Source: Campylobacterales bacterium
GTDB lineage: Bacteria; Campylobacterota; Campylobacteria; Campylobacterales; Thiovulaceae
Direction: 5' to 3'
NCBI GenBank assembly: GCA_012963895.1
Contig: DTUW01000126.1
Span: 1 to 18,835 of the forward strand
Length of the DNA: 18,835 nucleotides
Positions 1-7,363 of this stretch are shown here, in pieces. Within the stretch, counting starts at the first letter, position 1. Every line of letters starts with the position of its first letter. A program made the position numbers and the translations under genes. The notes under the pieces are model-generated. The model worked only from the letters and a program-made list of their open reading frames with translations. It ran no database searches and was not told the origin of the DNA.

Positions 1-539
1 CGTTTTACAGGTTTCAATTTGTATATCGCAATAGCCATTTTTGCCTTTATTTTCCCCTTTTTCGATTCAAACTCTATCGGAAAATCTACTCCAAATCGCA
101 ATCCATATTCAGAGCTGTTTTTTAGCAAATCGTAGATATTGTCCAGAGTTGTATATAGATATTTGGTTTCTAACTGATAAACCTCCTTTTTAAATAGCTT
201 ATCCTCGCTCCATCTATTGGATAGAGGGGTGATGCTTTGGATAAATTGGTTATCCCTCTTCAACTCTTCTACACTTTTTGGATTTCTCAACTCTGAAAGT
301 AATTTTTCATGTTTGTGGCTCAATTCCTGAAATTCAGCTTTTTTATCTTCATACCCCATTTCAGCGACTTTGAGATTTCTCTCTACTATTTTTACCTCTC
401 TTTTTATCTGTTTGTATTCAGCTCCAAATGGAACTACAAAGACTAAAATAAAAAGGATTAGAGTTGGAATTGAGATTCCACCAACTATCAAAATATGTTT
501 GAGATAGTTGCCCCGATGAGGATTTGTAATATTTCTCAT
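1..539 (-). CDS. Membrane-anchored coiled-coil protein, 3' end outside window
   Basis: An open frame begins with ATG at 539-537 and runs off base 1 after 179 codons without a stop. It starts 2 bases after the cysS stop (544-542), so it is very likely co-transcribed and translationally coupled. The product begins MRNITNPHRGNYLKH, followed by one strongly hydrophobic segment (about residues 17-38). A long charged helical, probably coiled-coil, stretch follows (about 42-105), then a mixed region ending in an alternating pattern (FPIEFESKKGKIKAKMAIAI, 154-173) that looks like a beta strand pair. A short cytoplasmic tail, one membrane pass, a coiled coil and a small folded domain is the general plan of PilO/GspM-like or other inner-membrane assembly proteins. 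I do not recognise a specific family, so no function is assigned. Codon use resembles the neighbours. Confidence 0.75.
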   Translation of the reverse strand, partial: MRNITNPHRGNYLKHILIVGGISIPTLILFILVFVVPFGAEYKQIKREVKIVERNLKVAEMGYEDKKAEFQELSHKHEKLLSELRNPKSVEELKRDNQFIQSITPLSNRWSEDKLFKKEVYQLETKYLYTTLDNIYDLLKNSSEYGLRFGVDFPIEFESKKGKIKAKMAIAIYKLKPVK

Positions 540-541
540 AC

Positions 542-1945
542 TCAATTTATCTTCTCCCAAATTGTTCCGTTTGGAGTATCCATAATTTGGATACCAAGAC
601 TCTGCAACTCCTCTCGAATCCTATCAGCGGTAGCAAAGTCTCTATTTTTCTTAGCTTTACTTCTTTGGGATATGAGATTTTCTATCTCTTCTCTCTCCTC
701 TTCTGATATTCCAAATTGAAAATATTGATAGGCATCTTTTCCGCCAACCCCCAAAAGTTTAGAGATATATTCAATTGTTCCTATTACCTCTCTTTTGAAA
801 CCTTTTCCCTTTTCACCCCTATCCAATCTCTCATTGCTATCGGAAACAAATTCATCTATTACAGAGAGAGCTACGGAGATATTTAAATCAGAAGTTAGAG
901 CATCTAATATCTTTTTTCGAACTTCTGGATTGGCTTCTCCTGCTTTCGTTCCATATATTCTCTTTTTCAGTCGATACAACTTATCCAATCTCTTTTTAGA
1001 CTTTATTAGCTCCTCTTCTGAAAAATTGAAATCTTGTCGATAGTGGGTAGATAGAAGATAGAACCGCAACACTTCCCCAGAATAGTGTTTTAGTGCATCT
1101 TTGATAAAAAAGCTATTTCCAAGAGATTTACTCATCTTCTCGCCATCTATCTTTACAAAACCGTTGTGAAGCCAATATTTAGCCAATTCTCGATTGGTAG
1201 CACATCTGCTCTGCGATGCCTCATTTTCGTGGTGGGGAAATACCAAATCAGCTCCACCGCCGTGAATATCGATAGAGTATTTTTCATCTCTATATGCTAG
1301 ATGTCTCTCTATCATAGCTGAACATTCGATATGCCAACCTGGACGACCTTCACCTATTTCAGTCTCGAAATAGACTATATCCCCATCTCTTTTCGCTTTC
1401 CAGAGAACGAAATCACCCGGATTCCTCTTCTCTTTTTCTATATTTTCCAATCTGCTCTCTCGGTGGTCTTGAAACCTTTTGGAGAGTGAAAGGTATTGGC
1501 TGTCTTTTGATGTATCAAAGTAAATATCACCCGATGAGGTGCGATAGGCTATATCTCTTTTTAAAAGAGATGAAACAAGTTGCACCATACTATCTATATT
1601 TTCGGTAGCTTTCGGTTCATAAGTTGGGGGGAGAACATTAAGAGCCTCCATATCTTGAAGATAGGATTTTCTATAATGTTCGGTGATTTCTGTTAGTGAT
1701 TTTCCGCTCTCTTCAATCTTTCGAATTATCTTATCATCTATATCAGTCCAGTTTTTAACAAAGACCACCCTATATCCCAACTCTTCTAAAACCCTTCTTA
1801 GAAGGTCAAAAACGATAGCACTCCTAGCATGTCCTAAATGGGCATGGTCGTAGAGGGTTGGACCACATACATAAATCCGCACCTCATCGGCACGGATAGG
1901 AATAAATTCAACTTCTCTATTTTGGAGAGTATCAAAAATTATCAT
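542..1945 (-). CDS. cysS: Cysteinyl-tRNA synthetase
   Basis: Class I aminoacyl-tRNA synthetase that charges tRNA-Cys with cysteine in the cytoplasm, using ATP. The 467 residues match the usual bacterial length (about 460-470). Visible landmarks are the zinc ligand Cys27 in YVCGPT; the HIGH signature as HLGH at 36-39; Cys208 in WHIECSAM; the HGGGADLVFPHHENE block (228-242), which supplies ligands His238 and Glu242; and KMSKS at 270-274 for ATP binding. The C-terminal part is the helical anticodon-binding region. The ATG at 1945 overlaps the TGA of the upstream lipoprotein gene in an ATGA, so its translation is probably coupled to that gene. In Campylobacter, as I recall, cysS sits near murJ; here it is downstream of a lipoprotein gene instead. 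Confidence 0.98.
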   Translation of the reverse strand: MIIFDTLQNREVEFIPIRADEVRIYVCGPTLYDHAHLGHARSAIVFDLLRRVLEELGYRVVFVKNWTDIDDKIIRKIEESGKSLTEITEHYRKSYLQDMEALNVLPPTYEPKATENIDSMVQLVSSLLKRDIAYRTSSGDIYFDTSKDSQYLSLSKRFQDHRESRLENIEKEKRNPGDFVLWKAKRDGDIVYFETEIGEGRPGWHIECSAMIERHLAYRDEKYSIDIHGGGADLVFPHHENEASQSRCATNRELAKYWLHNGFVKIDGEKMSKSLGNSFFIKDALKHYSGEVLRFYLLSTHYRQDFNFSEEELIKSKKRLDKLYRLKKRIYGTKAGEANPEVRKKILDALTSDLNISVALSVIDEFVSDSNERLDRGEKGKGFKREVIGTIEYISKLLGVGGKDAYQYFQFGISEEEREEIENLISQRSKAKKNRDFATADRIREELQSLGIQIMDTPNGTIWEKIN

Positions 1946-3516
1946 TTATTGCTATATTCTGCTGGGAAACTGAGATTAGTTTTATATGTATTGTTCAAAT
2001 TATGACCATATATATCTTCTACAAATCTGGAAACTCCAAAAGAACAATTTGTATCGGTATTGTCTTGATATACCTCATCTTTATTGTATATAGCTGTAAA
2101 TTGAGATGCTCCATCTCGGTCTATACTCTTGGAGTAATTGAAATCGACAGCATCTACAAATATGCTATTACACTGCAATAGGACAGTATCATTATTTATA
2201 GTCAAAGGATTGATAAGTTTATTGAATGTAAATTCAACTCCAATTAGAGAATCATTAATATCTCTAATGCCAGATTTTGTAACACTTGCAGGGATTTCTG
2301 AACTAGTAGGCAAGACACAGAAAGAGCGAGATGTTTCTACCTCATCTTCATCATATCCATCTAAATCGCTATCTATATATTTGTAAATTACAACTTTTTC
2401 ATATCCAGAAGGACATTCACTACTATTGAATTTTTTTACTTCCAGATTTGTATAGAACTCTTGGCTAAGAGGTTCGCTGATAGGTTTATTTTGGTCCTTA
2501 ATATCGTAGATATAGACCCCGTTGCCATTGGATTTGATTGTCAAATTCAAATCTTTACTTAACGAACCATCTTTACCATTACAAATATATTTATCATTTC
2601 CATTTAGAGAGACTTTTATACCTCCCGTAACTTCACATTTACTATTATCGTTACTACCATTCAGGGATATATTACCCTCTATCAACTCAATTTGTGGAGT
2701 TTCCCCATCTTTTCCATCAATTCCGTTACAAATATACATAGGTTCAACTGATAGGTTATATTTGGAGTTGTTGTAATCGCTATTGTTTATACAGGTTTCG
2801 TTGCTATTCAATCCGTAATCTTCTCTACATGTAAAATCGGTTCTAGCCATCTTTTCATCTATTATCTCAAACTTATATCCACCATTTGGACACTGTTCAT
2901 TACGATTATCTTTCAAAATCTTCTCTATATATGGAATTGGAAAAAATAGTCTTTTAGTATCTTTTCCATCAAAGACTTCAAGAGCTGAATAGTATTTAGT
3001 ATATTCCACATTAATAGTAAGATATTTGCTATTACAAACTATTTCAGGTCCTACTCTCTCAGTTTCTGATAGCTGACCGTCACCATCTACATCTCTACCG
3101 ACATAGAAACCGATACCTCCGAGATTTTCTCCATCAGTAATACATTTCTTATCAATTAGAGCCTGGACATCTTTATCATTTGGGTCTGCTTTTTGGACTA
3201 TCTGTCCATCTCGCCCATTACATAGAACCGAAACAGTTCCAGTTTCAACAGCTTCGTTATATTCTAATAAACCATTACCGTTACTATCCTCTCCTGTAAG
3301 TATTGCTAAGCCATTACTGCGATAGTTGCATTTATCTTCAATTCTCTGGATTACATCATTTTCATCATCTCTCGCACTTTTGTAATCTACTTGTCTAATT
3401 AGGACATTTTGATATTTCCTTGCCTTACTCTCTTCATCGCTAACATTTCCACTTGAATCGTTGCAGGAGACAAATAGAATAGAGGGCAATAGTAGATAGA
3501 TAAATTTTCTCACCAT
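1942..3516 (-). CDS. Acidic lipoprotein with DUF7151-like Cys/Asp repeats and C-terminal Ig-like region
   Basis: A 524-residue secreted lipoprotein. Residues 1-17 are a short basic-plus-hydrophobic signal ending FVS before Cys18 (followed by N-D), a plausible though imperfect lipobox. The body carries imperfect modules starting with Cys and ending in CNGxDG or a variant: about 63-104, 125-162, 209-268, 294-317 and 368-400. Three carry Asp/Asn-rich loops resembling EF-hand or dockerin calcium loops: D77-N79-N81-G82 with E88, DVDGDGQLSETE (142-153) and DSDLDGYDEDE (382-392). This pattern resembles the DUF7151 repeats I recall from surface lipoproteins. Residues about 415-520 (VEFTFNKLINPLTINNDTV, then VEDIYGHNL) look like a bacterial Ig-like (SbsA/Big_5 type) domain. 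Calcium binding and surface location are inferences. Start: AAGGA lies 7 bases before the ATG at 3516. cysS follows with a 4-base overlap. Confidence 0.85.
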   Translation of the reverse strand: MVRKFIYLLLPSILFVSCNDSSGNVSDEESKARKYQNVLIRQVDYKSARDDENDVIQRIEDKCNYRSNGLAILTGEDSNGNGLLEYNEAVETGTVSVLCNGRDGQIVQKADPNDKDVQALIDKKCITDGENLGGIGFYVGRDVDGDGQLSETERVGPEIVCNSKYLTINVEYTKYYSALEVFDGKDTKRLFFPIPYIEKILKDNRNEQCPNGGYKFEIIDEKMARTDFTCREDYGLNSNETCINNSDYNNSKYNLSVEPMYICNGIDGKDGETPQIELIEGNISLNGSNDNSKCEVTGGIKVSLNGNDKYICNGKDGSLSKDLNLTIKSNGNGVYIYDIKDQNKPISEPLSQEFYTNLEVKKFNSSECPSGYEKVVIYKYIDSDLDGYDEDEVETSRSFCVLPTSSEIPASVTKSGIRDINDSLIGVEFTFNKLINPLTINNDTVLLQCNSIFVDAVDFNYSKSIDRDGASQFTAIYNKDEVYQDNTDTNCSFGVSRFVEDIYGHNLNNTYKTNLSFPAEYSNK

Positions 3517-3600
3517 CGGACAATCCTTTTTTACTATGTATGTTTTCTAAAACCATATCCAAATATCGTTATCTTATGGAATATTATCAAATTAGTTTGT

Positions 3601-3628
3601 TATACTTTTTGACAAAAAATTGGAGGAG
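3601..3628 (+). promoter_or_regulatory. Promoter -10 box and strong ribosome binding site for the 69-residue protein gene
   Basis: TATACT at 3601-3606 is a near-consensus sigma-70 -10 element. A perfect GGAGGAG Shine-Dalgarno sequence at 3622-3628 lies 5 bases before the ATG at 3634. This implies a leader of only about 20 bases. No convincing -35 is seen, which is usual for sigma-70 promoters in Campylobacterota, where the -35 is poorly conserved. The 117-base gap also has to carry the promoter of the divergent lipoprotein gene; I could not place that one with confidence. The box and binding site are seen directly; promoter activity is inferred. Confidence 0.5.
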
Positions 3629-3633
3629 TTGCT

Positions 3634-3843
3634 ATGGCAAAAGTTACTATTAGCAAAATGTGTGGCTGTGTTAAAAAAGAGGAAATGCCACAAGTTCAAG
3701 AGTTTTCATCGGTTGATGAAGCTTTAAAAGTAGCGAAAGAGATGACCACTAAGATGAATGATGAGTTTTGTGGAAAACATAACTTTTCAGTTGTCCAAAA
3801 TGGAGAAGAGATTACTATCCAAGTAGTTGAAAATAAGAGATAG
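3634..3843 (+). CDS. Small conserved-looking Cys/His protein, 69 aa, unknown function
   Basis: A monocistronic gene on the plus strand, isolated between two minus-strand operons. It has its own near-consensus -10 and the best ribosome binding site in the window, suggesting high expression. The 69-residue product has no signal peptide or membrane segment. It begins MAKVTISKMCGCVKK and contains CGC (Cys10, Cys12) and later CGKH (Cys46, His49). With the predicted order strand, helix (24-43), strand, strand, these four residues could form one metal site (CxC...CxxH), but there is no direct proof. I have a general impression of similar short proteins in Sulfurimonas/Sulfurovum-like genomes but cannot name a family. 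The stop codon lies inside a palindrome shared with folE. Confidence 0.85.
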   Translation: MAKVTISKMCGCVKKEEMPQVQEFSSVDEALKVAKEMTTKMNDEFCGKHNFSVVQNGEEITIQVVENKR

Positions 3844-3856
3844 GAGAACTCCTATC
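3839..3856. terminator. Palindrome spanning both convergent stop codons, candidate bidirectional terminator
   Basis: GATAGGAG (3839-3846), AA, CTCCTATC (3849-3856) is a perfect 8-base inverted repeat. Realistically it folds as about 7 base pairs around a 4-base loop. It contains the TAG stop of the 69-residue gene in its left arm (3841-3843) and the TAG stop of folE in its right arm (3854-3852), so both convergent mRNAs end in the same hairpin. There is no strong T run on either side (CCCCCTATTT on plus, TCTTATTTTC on minus). As an intrinsic terminator it is therefore weak; it may instead protect 3' ends or simply reflect the shared stop context. Confidence 0.4.
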
Positions 3857-4406
3857 CCCCTATTTGCGATAGAAATTGGTTTCTATATTCCCATTTCTCT
3901 AGCTCTCCCCTAAATGATGAGGTAGTTGTAATAGAGTTACATTTCTCTACCCCCCTCATCTCCATACACATATGACGAGCTGATACTACAACTCCAACCC
4001 CTTTTGGGCTTATAGCCTTCTCAATTGTGTTTGCTATCTGTTCAGTCATATTCTCCTGAATTTGCAATCTTCTAGCGAAAACTTCCACAACTCTTGGGAT
4101 TTTACTTAATCCAGTAACTACACCATTTGGAATATATCCAATATGGACTTTTCCAATAATAGGTAACATGTGATGTTCGCACATAGAATAGAATTCTATA
4201 TCTTTCACTACAACCATTTCACTATTTGAGGTTTTGAAAAGGGCAGAGCGGAGAATCTCCTCTCCATTTTGGGAATACCCACTAAATAGGTGTTCAAACG
4301 ACTTAGCAACTCTATAAGGGGTCTTTATCAACCCCTCACGATTTGTATCCTCTCCTATTGCTTCTAATATCTCTTTTATAGAAGCCTCTATTTTCCTACT
4401 ATCCAT
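3852..4406 (-). CDS. folE: GTP cyclohydrolase I (type IA)
   Basis: Cytoplasmic zinc enzyme converting GTP to 7,8-dihydroneopterin triphosphate. This is the entry step to tetrahydrofolate and, through QueD, to queuosine precursors. The 184 residues are typical of the bacterial single-domain form. Zinc ligands are visible as Cys76 and His79 in MCEHHMLP and Cys147 in SARHMCMEMRGV. The GTP-binding stretch around GLSKIPRVVEVFARRLQIQE (99-118) is also present. The start codon at 4406 shares one base with the TAA of the upstream ankyrin gene (TAATG), so translation should be coupled. It is the last gene of the tal-sppA-ankyrin-folE run and ends in the shared palindrome at 3839-3856. Confidence 0.97.
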   Translation of the reverse strand: MDSRKIEASIKEILEAIGEDTNREGLIKTPYRVAKSFEHLFSGYSQNGEEILRSALFKTSNSEMVVVKDIEFYSMCEHHMLPIIGKVHIGYIPNGVVTGLSKIPRVVEVFARRLQIQENMTEQIANTIEKAISPKGVGVVVSARHMCMEMRGVEKCNSITTTSSFRGELEKWEYRNQFLSQIGG

Positions 4407-4867
4407 TATAGAAAACTTAAAAATGCACTTCTACCAAATTTTTGAGCTAATGCTTTTGCGGTAGCCCCTCGATGATTGACAAAATCTTTATTAGCCCCCT
4501 TTTCAACCAAAATTTTTCCAAACTCTGGTCTATCATCTACAACAGATTCCATAAGAGGAGTCCAACCAACCTTATCTACAAAATTTATATCAGCTCCTTT
4601 TTCTAATAGAAGATTGAATATCTCCATTTGACCATATCTAATCGCTATATGGAGGAGTGAAGAGCCAAAGTCTTTCGATTCACTCAAATTCACATCTATT
4701 CCATTTTCCAATGCCAATTGGACGGCTTCAATATCACCTTTTTTAATGAAAAATTCCATAATAGAGAACTCATCAACTTCACCATCTCTAAAACCATAGT
4801 TTCTAATAGCTTCTATTCTCTCGTCATTCAAAAATTGAAATTTAGCTAAAACCTCATCTAATTTCAT
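4406..4867 (-). CDS. Ankyrin-repeat protein
   Basis: A 153-residue protein made almost wholly of ankyrin repeats after a short N-terminal helix. The repeats are about 34-66 (IMEFFIKKGDIEAVQLALEN), 67-99 (the best, with LLHIAIRYGQMEIFNLLLEK then GADIN), 100-132 (GWTPLMESV..., EKGAN) and a half repeat from 133. There is no signal peptide or membrane segment, so it is probably a cytoplasmic protein-binding module; its partner is unknown. AGGAG lies about 5 bases before the ATG at 4867. It follows the sppA stop by 28 bases and overlaps folE by one base, so it is an operon member. A link to folate or pentose phosphate enzymes cannot be deduced from position alone. Confidence 0.88.
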   Translation of the reverse strand: MKLDEVLAKFQFLNDERIEAIRNYGFRDGEVDEFSIMEFFIKKGDIEAVQLALENGIDVNLSESKDFGSSLLHIAIRYGQMEIFNLLLEKGADINFVDKVGWTPLMESVVDDRPEFGKILVEKGANKDFVNHRGATAKALAQKFGRSAFLSFL

Positions 4868-4895
4868 ACCTACTCCTAATATGAGTTTCCAAATT

Positions 4896-5741
4896 TTATC
4901 TAACTTTCCAACCTAGATAGGCTGTTATCTCTCCAAGAAACGAGGTAGCAATAGATTTGAAAAATCTATCCAATTCATTATCTTTCTCCCAAATTGGATT
5001 TGTAACCCCTGATAACTCCTCTACCCTCTTTTCAGCATCTATAATAGTTCCTGTGGCATCTATTAATCCAACCCCTAAGGCTTGTCGAGCTGTAAAGATA
5101 TGGGCATCTGCAAACTCATTGGAACGGTTCAAATCCAATCCCCGAGCCTTTGCCACATCTGTAACAAAAGTTTTATACATGTCTTTTATAACCTTTTCTA
5201 TCTCCTCCTCCTCATAAGGTAGCCACTCTCTTGAACCTGTTCCAACCTCCTTATATTTTCCCATCTTTACAACCTGCGGAGATATTCCTATCTTCTCTGC
5301 AAGTTGTTGATAGTTGAAACCACTAAATATCACCCCTATCGAACCTATCAAACTACCTCGATTGGCAATTATCTCATTGCTCCATATAGCTGAATAGTAG
5401 CTACCACTCGCCAAAGTTCCAGATGCATATGTAACTACTACCTTTTTTTTAGCTATTTTCTTAACTATATCTGAAATCTCTATCGATTTATCAACAGCTC
5501 CACCGACAGAGTCGATAATTAGCAAAACTCCTCTAATTTCATCGTTCTCGTAAATCTCTCTAAGTTCGTCAATAATATCATCAGCTATAAATATCTCTCC
5601 TTTGATATAGACCTTTGCTAAATTGTAATCCTTGACCTCCTCTTCACTAGGAGAGAAGAGCCATATTACAAATACTAAAAATAGTAGAGCCTTGAAATGG
5701 TTTCGAATGAAATCTAGGAACTTCTTTATCTTCTCCTTCAT
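4896..5741 (-). CDS. sppA: Signal peptide peptidase SppA, short (S49) form
   Basis: Inner-membrane serine protease of family S49 that degrades signal peptides left after secretion. About 281 residues is the single-domain form (as in Bacillus), not the roughly 600-residue duplicated E. coli form. One membrane anchor is visible near residues 18-31 (KALLFLVFVIWLF), with the catalytic domain outside. In the numbering from the upstream GTG, the likely nucleophile is Ser113 in LASGSYYSA and the general base Lys165 in MGKYKEVG; the 52-residue spacing equals the Ser147/Lys199 pair I recall for B. subtilis SppA. Start choice: GTG at 5744 would overlap tal by 4 bases (GTGA), but ATG at 5741, sharing one base with the tal TGA, is better spaced (7 bases) from GAGG. 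I prefer the ATG. Confidence 0.93.
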   Translation of the reverse strand: MKEKIKKFLDFIRNHFKALLFLVFVIWLFSPSEEEVKDYNLAKVYIKGEIFIADDIIDELREIYENDEIRGVLLIIDSVGGAVDKSIEISDIVKKIAKKKVVVTYASGTLASGSYYSAIWSNEIIANRGSLIGSIGVIFSGFNYQQLAEKIGISPQVVKMGKYKEVGTGSREWLPYEEEEIEKVIKDMYKTFVTDVAKARGLDLNRSNEFADAHIFTARQALGVGLIDATGTIIDAEKRVEELSGVTNPIWEKDNELDRFFKSIATSFLGEITAYLGWKVR

Positions 5742-6679
5742 CACTCCACCTCATCGAGATATGCGATGATGTCTCTATATGAGTTTTTAAATGCTTCAAT
5801 ACCATCTATCTTCAATTTGGATAGAACTTCTTCTATGGAGTAACTTTTTTCAATCTCTTCAAAGATTTTCTGCTCCTGTTCAGGGGATAGAGGAAATTTC
5901 ACATCTCCACCGCCTCCACTCTGGATATATGCCTCTATCGTTTTTAATGGAGCGGTATTGATGCTATTTGGAGTGAGCAACTCTCTAATATAGTAGTCAG
6001 CTGGTAAAGAGGAGTCTTTTACTCCTGTTGAAGCAAAAAGAGGAGTGATATTGGAATAGTTCCGTTTAGTGATTTCTCTATATATCTTGGAACTATTGGC
6101 TATCCCAAAGTGTTTCGATGAGGTGGCTCTATCGAGGCGACTAACAAAAATTGACAATACCCCTTGACCTCCACCTTTCTGAATAGCTTCGGCAGACTTT
6201 ATAGCCTCTTCAAGAGAAAAAATTAGGGTAGCATTGATAGGAATTCCAAGAGATGCCAATTTCTCCATTGCAATATATCCCGCCTCTGTGGCTGGAATTT
6301 TTATCATCACATTTGGATAGCCTATCTTTTCAAATATCCTTTTTCCCTCTTCAATAGTGTTAGTTGCATCGTCGGCAAAAAATGGATTTACTTCAATAGA
6401 TACAAATCCCCTTTTTCCCTTTTGATACAGAGGTAATAGCTGTTCTGCTGTTGTTCGAATATCTGTAATAGCTAACTCCTCGTATATCTGTTCGGCTGAA
6501 AGGTTGCGGGATTTCAACTCTCGTATCTGTTGAAGATAGCTATCAGACTTGGTAAAAGCTTGTTGAAATATGGCAGGGTTTGATGTAGCTCCATCAATAA
6601 TATTCTGCTCTACCAACTTTCCAAAATCGCCACTTTCCAAAAATTTCCGTTCGATAAAGTCGAGCCATAAAGAGAACAT
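5741..6679 (-). CDS. tal: Transaldolase
   Basis: Cytoplasmic pentose phosphate enzyme moving a dihydroxyacetone unit between sedoheptulose 7-phosphate and glyceraldehyde 3-phosphate. The 312-residue protein shows the family start (LWLDFIERKFLESG), the GATSNPAIF block (30-38), the substrate motif SIEVNP (94-99), the Schiff-base Lys127 in NVMIKIPATEAG, NATLIFS (149-155) and SIFVSRLDR (176-184). It is the first gene of the minus-strand run. AAAGGAT about 8 bases before the ATG at 6679 is a good ribosome binding site. Its stop overlaps the sppA start. The upstream gap to hisG is only 69 bases and must hold both divergent promoters; ATTATTA at 6721-6727 (TAATAAT on the minus strand) is one possible -10 for tal. 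Confidence 0.96.
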   Translation of the reverse strand: MFSLWLDFIERKFLESGDFGKLVEQNIIDGATSNPAIFQQAFTKSDSYLQQIRELKSRNLSAEQIYEELAITDIRTTAEQLLPLYQKGKRGFVSIEVNPFFADDATNTIEEGKRIFEKIGYPNVMIKIPATEAGYIAMEKLASLGIPINATLIFSLEEAIKSAEAIQKGGGQGVLSIFVSRLDRATSSKHFGIANSSKIYREITKRNYSNITPLFASTGVKDSSLPADYYIRELLTPNSINTAPLKTIEAYIQSGGGGDVKFPLSPEQEQKIFEEIEKSYSIEEVLSKLKIDGIEAFKNSYRDIIAYLDEVE

Positions 6680-6710
6680 TTTCCAATCCTTTTAAAAATA
6701 GTCTTTTTGG

Positions 6711-6716
6711 TAAAAT
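6711..6716 (+). promoter_or_regulatory. Candidate -10 box of the hisG-tatBC operon
   Basis: TAAAAT preceded by TTTTTGG lies 32 bases before the preferred hisG ATG at 6749. It would give a leader of about 25 bases with AGGA at 6735-6738 as the ribosome binding site. The match is reasonable for an AT-rich sigma-70 promoter, but in such sequence chance matches are common. No attenuator-like His-rich leader peptide is visible before hisG. Confidence 0.35.
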
Positions 6717-6748
6717 GTAAATTATTACACAAAATAGGAAATATCTAT

Positions 6749-7363
6749 ATGCTAACAATAGCACTACCGAAAGGGCGAATAGCCAACGAAACTCTACAAC
6801 TTTTTCAAAAGATATTTAATCAAGAGTTCAAATTTGAAGATAGAAAATTGATATTAGAAAAAGGGGGGTTTAGGTTTCTGTTGGTTCGTAATCAAGATGT
6901 TCCAATCTATGTCTATCATCAGTCGGCTGATATTGGGGTAGTCGGATTAGATGTGTTAGAGGAGAAGGATTTGGATTTGGTTCGTCTCCTAGATTTGAAG
7001 GGGGGATATTGCAGGGTGGCTATTGGAATGAAAAAAGGGGAAAAACCAGATTACAATAGACCAGATATAGTGGTAGCTACCAAAATGGTAAATATTACAG
7101 AGAAATTTTTCTCTCAAAAAGCTATATCCCCAAAAATTATCAAACTTTACGGCTCAATAGAATTAGCTCCACTTGTAGGACTTGCTGATATGATAGTTGA
7201 TATTGTCGAGACTGGAACTACGATGAAACAGAATGGATTGGAAGTGGTCGATGTGATAATGGAATCTACCACCCATCTTATAGCTAATAAGCACTCATTT
7301 ATTGAAAAGAAAAAAGAGATATTAGAGCTATATAGCAAATTGGAAAGAGTTGTAAATGTTTGA
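6749..7363 (+). CDS. hisG: ATP phosphoribosyltransferase, short form (catalytic subunit)
   Basis: First enzyme of histidine synthesis, joining ATP and PRPP. I take the ATG at 6749, giving 204 residues that start MLTIALPKGRI. AGGA sits 10 bases upstream, and family members begin exactly here. The frame is open upstream to a TTG at 6707, but that extension would cross the candidate -10 box. Visible motifs are LPKGRI (6-11), ADIGVVGLDVLEE and the PRPP-binding stretch ELAPLVGLADMIVDIVETGT. The protein stops where the short family stops and lacks the C-terminal ACT-like regulatory domain. It should therefore need a HisZ partner, which is not encoded here. The 3' end overlaps tatB by 8 bases. Confidence 0.96.
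   Translation: MLTIALPKGRIANETLQLFQKIFNQEFKFEDRKLILEKGGFRFLLVRNQDVPIYVYHQSADIGVVGLDVLEEKDLDLVRLLDLKGGYCRVAIGMKKGEKPDYNRPDIVVATKMVNITEKFFSQKAISPKIIKLYGSIELAPLVGLADMIVDIVETGTTMKQNGLEVVDVIMESTTHLIANKHSFIEKKKEILELYSKLERVVNV

Noticed and set aside
4868..4895. ACTC...GAGT pairing between sppA and the ankyrin gene
   Set aside because: Only 4 base pairs around a long loop, with no T tract. It is not a credible terminator, and the genes look co-transcribed.
6707..6748. Upstream in-frame extension of hisG beginning with TTG
   Set aside because: It overlaps a likely -10 box, lacks a ribosome binding site and adds residues not expected in the HisG family, which begins near MLTIALPKGR.
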